A stretch of DNA of 60,779 nt, taken from Deltaproteobacteria bacterium (lineage in GTDB: Bacteria; Myxococcota_A; Polyangia; JAAYKL01). The stretch is taken from NCBI GenBank assembly GCA_016937015.1, contig JAFGWT010000106.1:1-60779 (forward strand), written 5' to 3'. Positions 1-8,964 of this stretch are shown here, piece after piece. A model generated the notes under the pieces. The model saw nothing but the letters and a program-made list of their open reading frames with translations. It was not told where the DNA came from and made no database searches. The position numbers and the translations under genes are program-made. Each line of letters starts with the position of its first letter. Within the stretch, counting starts at the first letter, position 1.

Positions 1-160
1 AAACCGAAATAGGCCACCTTTACAGCGCTGCATTTTCATGCGACGCTACCCATAAATATATTTGAATGGCACTTTCTTAATATAAATGTCGTAACAATCC
101 CAGTAGTTGGCATTTCATCAACTGCCTGGATTATAAAAACAATAAAAAGGAAGGGCGAAA

Positions 161-1354
161 ATGTCAGGTTTAAGAACGAAACTCATTCTATTCACATGGG
201 TGTTTATGGCAGTTATGGTGTCCGCATCCTGTACCTCTCAGTCAAATGACGACAGCGCCAATTCGGACACGGACACGGACTCAGACACTGACTCTGATTC
301 TGACTCTGATACCGACACGGACTCCGATACCGACACGGATTCCGATACTGACACGGACTCTGATACTGACACGGACTCCGACTCTGACACGGACTCCGAT
401 TCTGACACGGACTCCGATTCTGACACGGACTCCGATTCTGACACGGACTCTGATACCGACACGGACTCCGATTCTGACACGGACACGGACTCCGACACAG
501 ACTCTGACTCCGACACAGACTCCGATACCGACACGGACTCCGATACCGATTCAGATTCTGACTCTGATACAGACACGAATTCCGATACAGAAAACACCTT
601 CTCTGTGGGATGCGGCACGCCCATTTCCGTTCCAGACTGGAAAACTCAGCAAACCATGGAACACGAAGGCGCTACCCGATACTACCTGCTTCACGTGCCG
701 AAAAATGCAGACAATCAAACGCCGCTGATGCTCATCTTCGGATTGCACGGATACGATATGAACAACGTGTCAGTGGCTGGCCTGTACAATTTCACTGATC
801 GATCCAACGGTCAGGCCATTACCGTTCTGCCTCAGGGGGAAGGTCCGCCCCCAGGTGATGTGTCCCACTGGGGGGATAATGTCCTGAAATCAACCTGGAA
901 TGCCGGCGACACCAACTACGGTTTTATTCGGGCACTGATTACCAGCATTAGCGAAAAGTATTGCATCGACACCAGCCGCATCTTTATTGCCGGATTCAGT
1001 ATGGGCGCATTCTTCACCAACTCAATCGCCTGTGCACACAGCGAATGGTTCCGTGGCTTTGCGCCTATTGCGGGCGGTGGCCCACAGAGATGCGACGGCG
1101 ACGTGAAATCCGCCATTATGATTCAACATGGTACCCAGGACGACATCGTGGAAATGAACAGCGGCTTGGGCAGCCGCGACTTCTGGGTGGGACAAAACGG
1201 CTGCAGTCAACAGTCCGCCCCGTCGTTCTCCGGATGCGAGAGTTATACCGACTGTCCCGAAGACGCGCCGGTTCACTGGTGCACAGGCAACTACAACCAC
1301 TACATTGATGGCACCGCAGTCGCCAATATTTGGGAATTCTTCAGCGGTCTTTGA
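161..1354 (+). CDS. Ser-Asp-stalk lipoprotein with CE1/feruloyl-esterase-like hydrolase domain
   Basis: A probable secreted, lipid-anchored esterase of 397 residues. The first 24 residues are a signal peptide ending at Cys24, although the lipobox (VSASC) is not ideal. Residues 35-143 are an almost pure Ser/Asp/Thr-Asp repeat that would act as an extended acidic stalk. Residues about 150-397 form an alpha/beta hydrolase resembling LpqC/feruloyl esterase (CE1, polyhydroxybutyrate depolymerase-like) proteins. The nucleophile motif GFSMG has Ser280, the acid is Asp327 or Asp328 in HGTQDD, and the base is His380 in GNYNH. Family members release feruloyl or acetyl groups from plant polysaccharides; the substrate here is unknown. 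The start follows a GGAAGGG ribosome site. It is the first of several stalked lipoproteins in the window. Confidence 0.85.
   Translation: MSGLRTKLILFTWVFMAVMVSASCTSQSNDDSANSDTDTDSDTDSDSDSDTDTDSDTDTDSDTDTDSDTDTDSDSDTDSDSDTDSDSDTDSDSDTDSDTDTDSDSDTDTDSDTDSDSDTDSDTDTDSDTDSDSDSDTDTNSDTENTFSVGCGTPISVPDWKTQQTMEHEGATRYYLLHVPKNADNQTPLMLIFGLHGYDMNNVSVAGLYNFTDRSNGQAITVLPQGEGPPPGDVSHWGDNVLKSTWNAGDTNYGFIRALITSISEKYCIDTSRIFIAGFSMGAFFTNSIACAHSEWFRGFAPIAGGGPQRCDGDVKSAIMIQHGTQDDIVEMNSGLGSRDFWVGQNGCSQQSAPSFSGCESYTDCPEDAPVHWCTGNYNHYIDGTAVANIWEFFSGL
263..589 (+). repeat. Ser-Asp/Thr-Asp coding repeat, esterase gene
   Basis: Tandem GA(C/T)-TC/AC codon pairs in 6-base units with longer 12-18 base periods encode the acidic stalk. 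The units are near-identical, so copy number could change by replication slippage. All three forward frames and one reverse frame stay open here, which creates false overlapping reading frames. Confidence 0.9.
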
Positions 1355-1507
1355 ACATCCCAAACGGCTCCAATCTGTCGACCGAATTCGACGATGTTTA
1401 GAAAACGTTTTTCCCTGTTTGACCGGCGAATGGTAATTAGACTCATTTTTAAAGCACGCTTGAGGGCATAAAATCGCCGATGTCACTTTTTCTCGGGGCT
1501 ACTTCCA

Positions 1508-1781
1508 TTGGTGGGTGCAGAGAGTGACAACGTGCGCGTTTCGGCGCGAACCTATACTGAAACCATCCGGTTAAGGGTTAGCATCGCACTGATTTGCCCT
1601 TGTCCCGATGACACCATCCTCGACGGACAGGGGCAAGCTGTCAAAGTCGTGGATGTTTCGCAGGCCTATGCGGCAACGGGATTACGGTTGACGCCAACCG
1701 CAATCTGGTCACTCCGGGTGAAGAAAACAATGACACAATTTCAATTATTGCATCACGGGCAAAACACGATAGCGTAGTCTT
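1508..1781 (+). pseudogene. Decayed beta-helix (pectin-lyase-like) gene fragment
   Basis: No intact gene is visible, but two frames together read like part of a right-handed beta-helix protein. The first frame gives a TYTET strand and the phrase TILDGQGQAVKVVDVSQ, typical of surface beta-helix proteins. Near position 1680 the similarity moves to another frame (ITVDANRNLVTPGEENND and beyond), which implies a frameshift. There is no signal peptide and no ribosome site. The 3' end runs into the convergent thaumatin-like gene. It is probably the residue of a lipoprotein related in kind to the intact beta-helix protein at 20261-21850. The call rests on motif reading only. Confidence 0.45.
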
Positions 1782-2493
1782 CGCCGGCGCAGGCGGCCAT
1801 GGAGTCGGCATCGTCACCGGACCATGAGTAGGCTTCGGTACAACCTTCATCGAAATATCTGGCAACAACGCTGTCCGGATTATTGCGATCGGGACTCACA
1901 CAGGAGACCAGGTTGCCATCAATGAGAAATTGTCCTATCTCGGGACAATCGGGCAGGAGATCGTCAGGACAGGACTTCGTGGGACAATCCGACATCTCCA
2001 GTGGCACAATGGCCATGGGCAGGTTAAAAGCGTCCACATGACTGATGTTGTACCAGTCAAAATCGTAAAAATCCGTATTGAGGGTCATCTCCGCAAGGGT
2101 ATGATGCTCCCCACCGGGATCGGGACCAATATATCCCCAGAATCGAATCGACGATATGGGCGCCACCTCTGATCCCAGATGGCGGCAATCGCTTTGTCCT
2201 GGCGGCAGCATTCCGGATTCAATATCGCTGCCTTTAAACGTCAGCACATCACCGCATTGATTGACAAACTGCAGCGACGAAAGCCCATCGCCATGGACCG
2301 CACACTCACCATCAGTAGCGCCACCAGTATCTTCGTGGTCATCGGTAGCGGTGACATTCAGCATTGTGGCTGTATCAGTGGCTGTATCAGTGTTAGGGTC
2401 ATGGTGGGAATCATCGTCGGTCAAGGTGCCGTCATCGGCACAACCAAACCACACTATTCCCACTAAAAACATCCACATCCGTTTGGTAATCAT
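1753..2493 (-). CDS. Thaumatin-like lipoprotein
   Basis: A 246-residue lipoprotein: signal peptide with Cys18 (IVWFGC), a short Asp/Thr-rich linker (residues about 25-60), then a thaumatin-family domain to the C-terminus. Visible family marks are the opening strand LQFVNQCGDVLTF, the AEMTLN strand, the DFDWYNISHVDAFNLP block (thaumatins have YDVSLVDGFNLP), paired cysteines, a YSWSGDDADS segment and the closing YAIVFCP (family YxIxFCP). Thaumatin-like proteins bind, and sometimes cleave, beta-1,3-glucans; most known members are from plants, fungi and animals. The start overlaps the stop of the upstream TOS1-like gene (ATGA), so the two are translationally coupled. The GAGGT ribosome site lies inside that gene. 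Confidence 0.85.
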   Translation of the reverse strand: MITKRMWMFLVGIVWFGCADDGTLTDDDSHHDPNTDTATDTATMLNVTATDDHEDTGGATDGECAVHGDGLSSLQFVNQCGDVLTFKGSDIESGMLPPGQSDCRHLGSEVAPISSIRFWGYIGPDPGGEHHTLAEMTLNTDFYDFDWYNISHVDAFNLPMAIVPLEMSDCPTKSCPDDLLPDCPEIGQFLIDGNLVSCVSPDRNNPDSVVARYFDEGCTEAYSWSGDDADSMAACAGEDYAIVFCP

Positions 2494-3836
2494 GGCAACC
2501 TCATATTCGCAAGACTGTCAATTGTCGTTCTCAACACGGAAGTGGGGAATCCTGGAAACAATCCATTCAAATCACTGGGAATATTTTGCGGATGAATGAT
2601 CGCGACCTGAATCATTCGCGTCGCTTCATCGAGCAAAATCATAAAAAAGCGATCTCCTTTGGGCCGTCGGAAGACTGGACAGCCATCAGAACTGCCGCCG
2701 GATTCCACAACAGGACCGACAGCATATGCATTCCGAGAGCAGGCATCCACAACTTCCACATCATCGGCAAATTGATCCCGCACGCATCCACTGCCACATA
2801 CACTGCCCCCCACATGACCATTCTGAAATGACCGAATGCCCGTACTGATAAACTCCCGGTTGGAGTAGTCGTTGTTATCCATCACTACTTCAAACACATT
2901 TATCTCACCACAGCCATCACCAACACTATTTGTTTTCGAGTAACAATTGCATAGCCCATTCCATTTACGTGCGCCATCGCGTACCAGCTCTGCTGCAACA
3001 AAGGCCATCCATGGTCCGGGATGTCCGGCGCTGTCACCATTGCATGAGCCGACGCCATTGTCATCAAAATCCATGTTGCCAAGGAGTGCAATCATTTTGG
3101 CCCCGGACCATCCCAAGTGGTTTATCCCCGGATCGTCCGGACAATAGTAGGAGTCAAACGTGTCACAATTGATTGACGGTTGCTGCATCACATACCACAC
3201 ACAATCATCATGAGTCAGTTCGCCATCAAACACTGCGTTATCATCACCACTTTTGGTAAACGCTAAATTCTCGGTATTCGCCTCGCGCCTGTCAAAAAAA
3301 GATATACGCGCCCAATGTGATGTCGCACCGCCAGTGGGTTGGTAAACGGCAAGTTGTTTCACATTCAGCGCCTTCAATATTAAAATCATTTCCTCATTAA
3401 ACGGCGCCAATTCAACGCTATCTGTATAATGCCTTTCCATGCAACAGACACCGCCCCAGCTATCCTCACCATCCCTGTAATTACAGGCAGGATCCCCATT
3501 GGGTCTATTCAGTCGCCTTGGCCACCAGCCCGCGCCGCCAATATTAGTAAACGTAATGGTGCCCCCCAGTGTGACAGCGGATGCGTCAGCGGGGTAAGCA
3601 GCACTTCCAGTGTCGAATTCACTGCCAGTCGCGCTGTCCAAATACGTTTCACTATCCACCGCAGCCTCGGTGTCTGCATGAATTGCCGAATCGAATGACA
3701 ACTCGCCATGACCTGGCGTTTCGCTTTCTGTTCCGCTTACTGCGTCGGAATCCACATCCGCGGCCGATGTTCCACTGTGATTGGCAGCGCATCCCAGTAT
3801 GAGACCAGGGAAAAGATACCATATCCATTTTTTCAT
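2490..3836 (-). CDS. TOS1-like (DUF2403/DUF2401) putative beta-glucanase lipoprotein
   Basis: A 448-residue lipoprotein with signal peptide and Cys16 (LILGC), an Asp/Ser/Thr-rich linker to about residue 85, and a domain resembling the fungal cell-wall protein TOS1. Matching landmarks are ITFTNIGGAGWW near residue 93, APFNEE and LKQLAVYQP-like strands, WARISFFDRR, a Gly-Trp-Ser-Gly segment and, near the middle, Cys-rich text followed by GCGEINVFEVV. The last block corresponds to the TOS1 GCGEYDIFE active-site-like motif; both Glu are kept but the central Asp is Asn. TOS1-like proteins are proposed GH16-type beta-1,3-glucan-active enzymes. It is the first gene of a coupled pair with the thaumatin-like gene, which suggests a shared beta-glucan target. 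The functional statement is inference. Confidence 0.75.
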   Translation of the reverse strand: MKKWIWYLFPGLILGCAANHSGTSAADVDSDAVSGTESETPGHGELSFDSAIHADTEAAVDSETYLDSATGSEFDTGSAAYPADASAVTLGGTITFTNIGGAGWWPRRLNRPNGDPACNYRDGEDSWGGVCCMERHYTDSVELAPFNEEMILILKALNVKQLAVYQPTGGATSHWARISFFDRREANTENLAFTKSGDDNAVFDGELTHDDCVWYVMQQPSINCDTFDSYYCPDDPGINHLGWSGAKMIALLGNMDFDDNGVGSCNGDSAGHPGPWMAFVAAELVRDGARKWNGLCNCYSKTNSVGDGCGEINVFEVVMDNNDYSNREFISTGIRSFQNGHVGGSVCGSGCVRDQFADDVEVVDACSRNAYAVGPVVESGGSSDGCPVFRRPKGDRFFMILLDEATRMIQVAIIHPQNIPSDLNGLFPGFPTSVLRTTIDSLANMRLP

Positions 3837-3978
3837 ATCGATAATTCCTTCCGCGTCGGTATCTTATATTACAGTGAAACAATACCTGATGTAATCTTTA
3901 TGTAAAAATGATATATGTCTGCTATTGATAATTGAGTCCTTTTATTTTCCATACCAGTTTTGCCTAAAAGGAGACCCT

Positions 3979-4512
3979 ATGAACAGTGACAACACTACGT
4001 CATCCATTGACAACCCATACAGTATTGGAGAGTCAGCGCTTTCAGTGGGCGCATCCCCGCCAATTGATGAGGACGAAAATCAGGCACATATCGCATTTTC
4101 CAGGATGTCCGTTGCGTTACTGCTGGTGCTAAGTGTAGTGACGCTGGGCATATATATTCCACTGTGGTACATGTCGCGTCTGGAGCAACTTAACCGTATC
4201 AAATTTGTCGACAAACTGAACAGTACCCCTTTTATCATCATTCTCGTGCTTTACTCAATTTCAGCGGCTATCACCATCATCAGTATTGTGATGGACTTTA
4301 GCGTCAGTACGATGCAGGGGATTGATGGCATCGACAGAGTCATCAACATTGTCGGTGGAATCACCATACTTGTTCAGTCGTTTAAAATAAAACGGATGCT
4401 CGAACGATATACGGGCCAGCCATACTCCGGTCCCGGCACCTTCTTCTTTCAGTATCTGTACCTTCAACACAAAATGAACAGCGCCCGACCGATGGAAGAA
4501 GATATCGAATAG
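3979..4512 (+). CDS. DUF4234-like small membrane protein
   Basis: A 177-residue protein with an N-terminal soluble stretch of about 45 residues and three hydrophobic segments (about 47-67, 85-107 and 121-137). The first segment holds VVTLGIYIPLWYMS followed by an LNRIK element, the pattern of DUF4234/DUF898-type membrane proteins. The function is unknown. The start at 3979 is chosen because it follows AAAAGGAGA at ideal distance; an in-frame ATG 54 bases earlier has no such site. The gene is alone between two oppositely oriented lipoprotein genes. Confidence 0.7.
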   Translation: MNSDNTTSSIDNPYSIGESALSVGASPPIDEDENQAHIAFSRMSVALLLVLSVVTLGIYIPLWYMSRLEQLNRIKFVDKLNSTPFIIILVLYSISAAITIISIVMDFSVSTMQGIDGIDRVINIVGGITILVQSFKIKRMLERYTGQPYSGPGTFFFQYLYLQHKMNSARPMEEDIE

Positions 4513-4548
4513 CACCTTCTCACAATTCGCTCAGGCCATTTATTAAAC

Positions 4549-4941
4549 TTATTTCCAGTCATCGAACTCGTAATGATCCGTGTGCTCCGGTTCGGGCTTT
4601 TCAGGGACTCTCCGCCTCTCTTTGAGAATGTAATCCATAACCTGCTCATCAAACCAATATTCCGCCTGTATACCACAGCCTATGGCAATTAAATGATCGA
4701 GGGATTTGCTTATGACCTCAACCTGAAAATCATCACAATTCAAGTCCTCCATCGCTTTTGACCGGAAGCGCAGGTCTGCACGAATATGCATCTTTGCCGC
4801 GGAAATGACAGGCTCATGCTGGGAACTGGAATATCCAACAGGTTCTGCCGAGGGCTCTCTATAGTATCCATTACAGGCGATAAGAGTGGCAACTGACAGG
4901 GGCATGCCGATCAGTTGTATTTTGCTAAGTACCTTCTTCAA
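4549..4941 (-). CDS. Small hypothetical lipoprotein
   Basis: A 130-residue protein that I do not recognise. It begins with a basic and hydrophobic signal sequence (MKKVLSKIQ...) and a good lipobox, LIAC, so it should be a lipoprotein. The mature part is polar, with Cys residues and a charged, Pro/Glu-rich tail. The start is probably TTG at 4941, which follows GAGGG with an eight-base spacer; a TTG fifteen bases upstream has no ribosome site. No conserved domain is apparent. Confidence 0.6.
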   Translation of the reverse strand: MKKVLSKIQLIGMPLSVATLIACNGYYREPSAEPVGYSSSQHEPVISAAKMHIRADLRFRSKAMEDLNCDDFQVEVISKSLDHLIAIGCGIQAEYWFDEQVMDYILKERRRVPEKPEPEHTDHYEFDDWK

Positions 4942-5047
4942 TTGAACTGCCCTCAAAATGGACTCAAAAATCTGATGTCAATCAACATCAAATACATACC
5001 CATCAGAATTTTATCAGAAAAAAATGAAGTAGATGAAAAGAAAGGCT

Positions 5048-5076
5048 GGAAAGCCGTTTCACCGAAACAGCTTTCC
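5048..5076 (-). terminator. Intrinsic terminator after the GH12-like gene
   Basis: A near-perfect hairpin with 12 base pairs, one C/A mismatch and a three-base loop (GGAAAGC-c-GTTTC paired with GAAAC-a-GCTTTCC). On the minus strand it is followed by a T-rich tract. It lies just downstream of the stop at 5091. Confidence 0.7.
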
Positions 5077-5090
5077 GAAGGTATGAGGAT

Positions 5091-7499
5091 CTATTTCTGT
5101 ACGTCGATAGTGAACTCGTTCACTTTTGTACCTGTGGGATTGCCGCCCCAAATCTCAAAGCCGGCAAATACGTCGGTAAGGTACCAGCTGGACTCCAGTC
5201 CGTGAGTAACGGCATCATCCATCATGTCCTTGAGATCGCAACTGAAGTTCTGAACATCGCCGCCCTTGACCACGTAGGAAATAACCGGACGATTGGGTGA
5301 CAGGTCCGGATAATCAGGCGAAGCTTGACGAGGACCAACCCAGACATCCCAGTCATGACCACAGAAGCTGGCGTCGCCCTGGTCAGAACCAATTGGCTGG
5401 TAACCCGATGGATCGTGCAGCCACAACATGGCAAAACCGGATACCGCATCGCCGTACTCTTTGCCACCATAAGGCGGATTGTCGCTGGAGAACCAAATGT
5501 CGTATGTAACATTGGATTCACCCAGACCGCTACCACTCCATTTGAATGTACTCTGGGCGCTGCTAATGTCGCTAATCCGCGCCGGCAGGTTGTCGGTGCT
5601 GGTTGTGGTCAGCGCTTTGTTACCATTTTGCCCCACATAAATGGAGGGGAAGGAAACCGGAACGCCGCCGCCCTGTGAGCTACCGCTGAAATGGGTGATT
5701 TCAAAACTGTTATTGATGAAGTGAAGTGTCTGATAACCGCTGCTGGCACCCCAGTAGTTGTTTTGGATAATATAGTTTTCACCGTCTACAGATACCATTT
5801 TACGATCATAGTTATCGTCTTCGCCACCATCGCCGCCGCAATCGCCTTCAAGGTCTCCCATGTCATCAATCACAAATCCATCAGGTGCATCGCTTGCAGA
5901 ATTACCCTCGGCAAAACCCAGCACACAGAAGTTGTAGTCAGTTGCAGCGGATTCATCCCCTGGAACCAAAAATACCACCGCGGATATAGGCTGTCCGTCG
6001 TAGTACTCGCCAGTCCATTCGCTCTCGTCGAGATAACTTGCTTCCCAACAGGTGCTGTGGAATTCATCATAAGGCGCAAATACCTTAACGCCGCTGGCTG
6101 CACCGGCACCGGTTACCCCCAGGTCGTAACACCAACGCTCGCTGGCATCTGTGCCGCCATTCTCGGTCTGAATCTGAATGCGGATGGTTGCACTGGTCAC
6201 GTTACTGGCGATATTCACCGCAATACCGTTCTCCTTGATTTCAACCGGAGGTGGCCCTTCTGCGTCTACAGAGTCTGGGTCGTAGGTACAGTCAGCAGTG
6301 GCTTTGTCCTCGTTAATATTAAAACCGAGCAGCGCAACCGCGTCATAGGATTTGCCAACAGAACCTTCGATGCAGAAGTTTTCGCTATCGCCTCTTTCAA
6401 GGAAATCCTGAGGTTCAGCCGTTGTGTTAACGCCTTCTTTATCTATACCTGTCCATGCGCATCCGTGCCAGTCGCCGGTTGTCACATAGCCATTGCCAGT
6501 GTCGCCATCAGAATCCGTGTCACTGTCACTGTCGCTGTCAGAATCGCTGTCAGAATCGCTGTCAGTATCGCTATCGGTGTCGCTGTCAGAATCGCTGTCG
6601 GTGTCAGAATCCGAATCAGAATTAACAACTACCTCTTTACCGCCAGTGGCTATCATTTCTTCAAGACAGAAATCGTAAGGAATATCATCTTCATTATGAC
6701 CAGGAACGAGGAGCATAACTGATTCGATTGGATCAGAGCCATTGTAGGATGGGTTTCCGGATTCCCAGCATGCTTCGGTGAGGTCGTCCCATTTTACGGA
6801 GTTTGAACCGTCTTTAATTGTGGTACAGTATTCGCCGCCGCTGTCGGTCTTCACCTGCAAACGCAGTGTGAAAGAACCATTCATACTAACTGTAACATCG
6901 ATACCATCATTATCGCTGGTGGGCTCCCATGAGCCGACACTGTTCGAACCTTCGGCCTGCGAGGCGTTCATACCCAGAATACCGACAGAACTCCAGTCAG
7001 GGTCGGCAACTGTTTTACCGGTTACGCAAAGTTCACTTTCACCACCGGCTGCATCTGCAAAGTCCTCAGGATCAATCTCAGCGCCGTCAACTTCGCCTGG
7101 GCTAGTCCATGCATAACCATGCATGGCGCCTGCACATACAAATCCGCCTGTTTTAATTTCGAAGGAAACGTTGTCGCAGGAGGCATCGCCGTCGCTGTCG
7201 CTGTCCGAATCGCTATCGCTATCGCTATCCGAATCGCTGTCCGAATCGCTATCGCTGTCAGAGTCGCTATCAGAATCGCTGTCACTATCAGTGTCGCTGT
7301 CGCTGTCCGAATCACCATCGGTGTCCGAATCACTGTCATTGTCACTGTCCGAATCACTGTCGTTATCAGAGTCACTGTCGGAATCGTTATCACTATCGGA
7401 ATCACTGTCTGAATACTCAGGAAACTGGTTTTGATCGGTGCCGCTGGAACCACAGGCAGCTAACCAAAGCACTAAAAATAGTAGTAATAATCGTTTCAT
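5091..7499 (-). CDS. Ser-Asp-stalk lipoprotein with two beta-sandwich modules and a GH12-like domain
   Basis: An 802-residue lipoprotein with lipobox Cys16 (LAAC). Order: Ser-Asp stalk (about 30-106), first carbohydrate-binding-like beta-sandwich with paired Cys (about 108-290), second Ser-Asp linker (about 295-335), second related module (about 336-532), and a C-terminal domain (about 565-802) resembling glycoside hydrolase family 12. GH12 marks are [25 protein letters not shown]...QPIGS and the late AGFEIWGG. The late Glu (codon 5154-5156), the expected acid/base, is present. The nucleophile, which precedes MIWL as E-x-M-I-W in known GH12 enzymes, is Phe here (codon 5433-5435). The protein may therefore bind beta-glucan rather than cut it. 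Its paralogue is at 50500-52923. The start follows GGGAGGAC. Confidence 0.8.
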   Translation of the reverse strand: MKRLLLLFLVLWLAACGSSGTDQNQFPEYSDSDSDSDNDSDSDSDNDSDSDSDNDSDSDTDGDSDSDSDTDSDSDSDSDSDSDSDSDSDSDSDSDSDSDSDSDGDASCDNVSFEIKTGGFVCAGAMHGYAWTSPGEVDGAEIDPEDFADAAGGESELCVTGKTVADPDWSSVGILGMNASQAEGSNSVGSWEPTSDNDGIDVTVSMNGSFTLRLQVKTDSGGEYCTTIKDGSNSVKWDDLTEACWESGNPSYNGSDPIESVMLLVPGHNEDDIPYDFCLEEMIATGGKEVVVNSDSDSDTDSDSDSDTDSDTDSDSDSDSDSDSDSDTDSDGDTGNGYVTTGDWHGCAWTGIDKEGVNTTAEPQDFLERGDSENFCIEGSVGKSYDAVALLGFNINEDKATADCTYDPDSVDAEGPPPVEIKENGIAVNIASNVTSATIRIQIQTENGGTDASERWCYDLGVTGAGAASGVKVFAPYDEFHSTCWEASYLDESEWTGEYYDGQPISAVVFLVPGDESAATDYNFCVLGFAEGNSASDAPDGFVIDDMGDLEGDCGGDGGEDDNYDRKMVSVDGENYIIQNNYWGASSGYQTLHFINNSFEITHFSGSSQGGGVPVSFPSIYVGQNGNKALTTTSTDNLPARISDISSAQSTFKWSGSGLGESNVTYDIWFSSDNPPYGGKEYGDAVSGFAMLWLHDPSGYQPIGSDQGDASFCGHDWDVWVGPRQASPDYPDLSPNRPVISYVVKGGDVQNFSCDLKDMMDDAVTHGLESSWYLTDVFAGFEIWGGNPTGTKVNEFTIDVQK
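6497..6622 (-). repeat. Ser-Asp coding repeat, inter-module linker
   Basis: Short tandem Ser-Asp/Thr-Asp codon repeats encode the linker between the two beta-sandwich modules of the GH12-like lipoprotein. Confidence 0.85.
7179..7412 (-). repeat. Ser-Asp coding repeat, N-terminal stalk
   Basis: About 230 bases of tandem Ser-Asp codons (GA(C/T) with TC(N) or AG(C/T)) encode the stalk that follows the lipid anchor. Some Asn-Asp and Gly-Asp variants interrupt it. The opposite strand is also open. Confidence 0.9.
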
Positions 7500-8030
7500 T
7501 GTCTTTTTGTCCTCCCAAAACTTAAGAAGATATTGTTAAGTCACACCCTTAATGGCGTGACGCGGTTGCTTTTTATCTCATTTTATCCCGGTTGTACATA
7601 CGAGACTATCGGGAATTTTTTTAACCGATAGCATAATAACACAACCAAATCGCTTTGGTGGGGATTAATTTCAGCCTGTTCAAAATTTTTGCCGGGTTCA
7701 TTGTTTCAATCACTTTGCGTCGATAATCGATAAACGCGCCTCCTGGAATTCATCGGTAAACCGTCATCATATTATCCGATGCAAACTTAATGGGCCATTC
7801 ATTTGATTTTCACCCCGCATTACCAGCTTCCCACCAAGCCGATTCAATTCAATGTCTATGTGTCTGCAGCATGTTTAAAGAGGTCAACGATTTGCGGGGA
7901 AATCTTTCAGGAAACCGGTGACATTCTCCGTATCACCAGAATCGATGAGCAAAAATCACCGCTTTTTTTATAAACCATTATTTTTTTTAGTTTTTTTGTG
8001 ACAACGCCATTATGGCAGCGCACGGCGGAT
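7500..8030. other. Intergenic stretch, no gene recognised
   Basis: About 530 bases without a convincing gene. The left end must hold the promoter and leader of the minus-strand GH12-like gene. Around 7960-8000 there are A/T runs. Reading frames at about 7998-8273 on the plus strand only mirror the end of the Notch-repeat gene. No tRNA or clear hairpin was seen. Confidence 0.5.
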
Positions 8031-8948
8031 TTAATTTATGGACTGGAAGGAATTGCAAAATTCGCCAAAATCTGTTTGGCAGCTTTTTGGGCAAGCAACA
8101 CAATAAACGCAAAATTGCATCATTTCGAAATCCTGAACACCGTTCGGAAACGACTGAAAGCAATTATCCACACAGTTGTCTTTCGCAGTTGGAAGGACCC
8201 TGTCCTCACAATCGACACTGATACAGTCCTGAAGAAAAATGCATTGTGGATTGTTGTTGCAAATATTTACTGATTCCTGACATTGCTGGACCCTTGCGCA
8301 AGGCACGCAATCGTACTGACAGGTCGAACCAGCCCCGTCGCAACCTGGATTGGTCTGATTGACACAGTCACCGTTATCCATAAAACATGACTCATTGTTA
8401 CATATTTCGTCACACTTGCCATCTCCAAGCAGCACATTCTGGCATCCGGGTGAACATTCAGGAACATCGTCACAATCGCCGCCATCGTTCCCGCAGTTGT
8501 GGCCCAGACATTGATAATTGCATATGCCGTTGCCACTCATTGAGGGCACGCATCCAGGCTGACAGGCCATATCGCCGCCGCAGTCGCCGCCGTCAAAATC
8601 GCACATTTCGACATTACATGGCTCATTACACACACCATCGCCTATATCGCCAACAAGACAACCGTCCACGCAATACTTATTGTCACAATCGCCATCGTCA
8701 AACCCGCAGAACTGATTATTGCAGACATCTTCACAGTTGCCATTACCGATCATACCGTCATCGCAACCTACCGCACAGTTCTTTGGAACTTCATCTGTCT
8801 CCGGGTTGCCACCACCGCTGTCGTCCGTTCCACCATCGATAATATTGTCAGCTTTGCTGTAGTCTGACAAACCGGATATCTGGGTGCACCCGGCCGCAAA
8901 AAGGCAGGCGCCAACGAGAAATTTTAATCGAATGAGATAATCGTTCAT
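8031..8948 (-). CDS. Lipoprotein with four Lin-12/Notch-type (LNR) repeats
   Basis: A 305-residue lipoprotein starting MNDYLIRLKF with lipobox FAAGC. After a Gly/Asp-rich linker there are four tandem Cys-rich units of about 35 residues, each of the form C-x3-C-x5-7-G-(D/N)-G-x-C-x3-C-x4-C-x3-D-x-G-D-C. This is the Ca-binding Lin-12/Notch repeat pattern known from Notch receptors and some bacterial surface proteins. The C-terminal third is also Cys-rich but of another kind. The start at 8948 is chosen for its AAAGG ribosome site and signal sequence; a longer frame would overlap the upstream gene. It lies 16 bases after the TPR-PEGA gene and should be co-transcribed with it. Confidence 0.8.
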   Translation of the reverse strand: MNDYLIRLKFLVGACLFAAGCTQISGLSDYSKADNIIDGGTDDSGGGNPETDEVPKNCAVGCDDGMIGNGNCEDVCNNQFCGFDDGDCDNKYCVDGCLVGDIGDGVCNEPCNVEMCDFDGGDCGGDMACQPGCVPSMSGNGICNYQCLGHNCGNDGGDCDDVPECSPGCQNVLLGDGKCDEICNNESCFMDNGDCVNQTNPGCDGAGSTCQYDCVPCARVQQCQESVNICNNNPQCIFLQDCISVDCEDRVLPTAKDNCVDNCFQSFPNGVQDFEMMQFCVYCVACPKSCQTDFGEFCNSFQSIN

Positions 8949-8964
8949 TCTGCCGCCTTTCCGT

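Noticed and set aside
238-624. Open frames on both strands through the Ser-Asp repeat (Ser-Glu-Ser-Val and Thr-Arg-rich translations)
   Set aside because: They arise because the 6-base repeat has no stop codon in most frames. No ribosome site, and the true gene is the plus-strand esterase.
5691-6722. 343-codon plus-strand open frame
   Set aside because: It is antisense to the GH12-like gene, has no ribosome site and reads as a low-complexity mirror of that gene.
6497-7412. Tandem repeats considered as a CRISPR array
   Set aside because: The units are in-frame Ser-Asp codons of 6 bases without unique spacers, inside a gene, and no cas genes are present.
7998-8273. Plus-strand open frame near the Notch-repeat gene
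   Set aside because: It overlaps the coding end of that gene in antisense and lacks a ribosome site or recognisable protein features.
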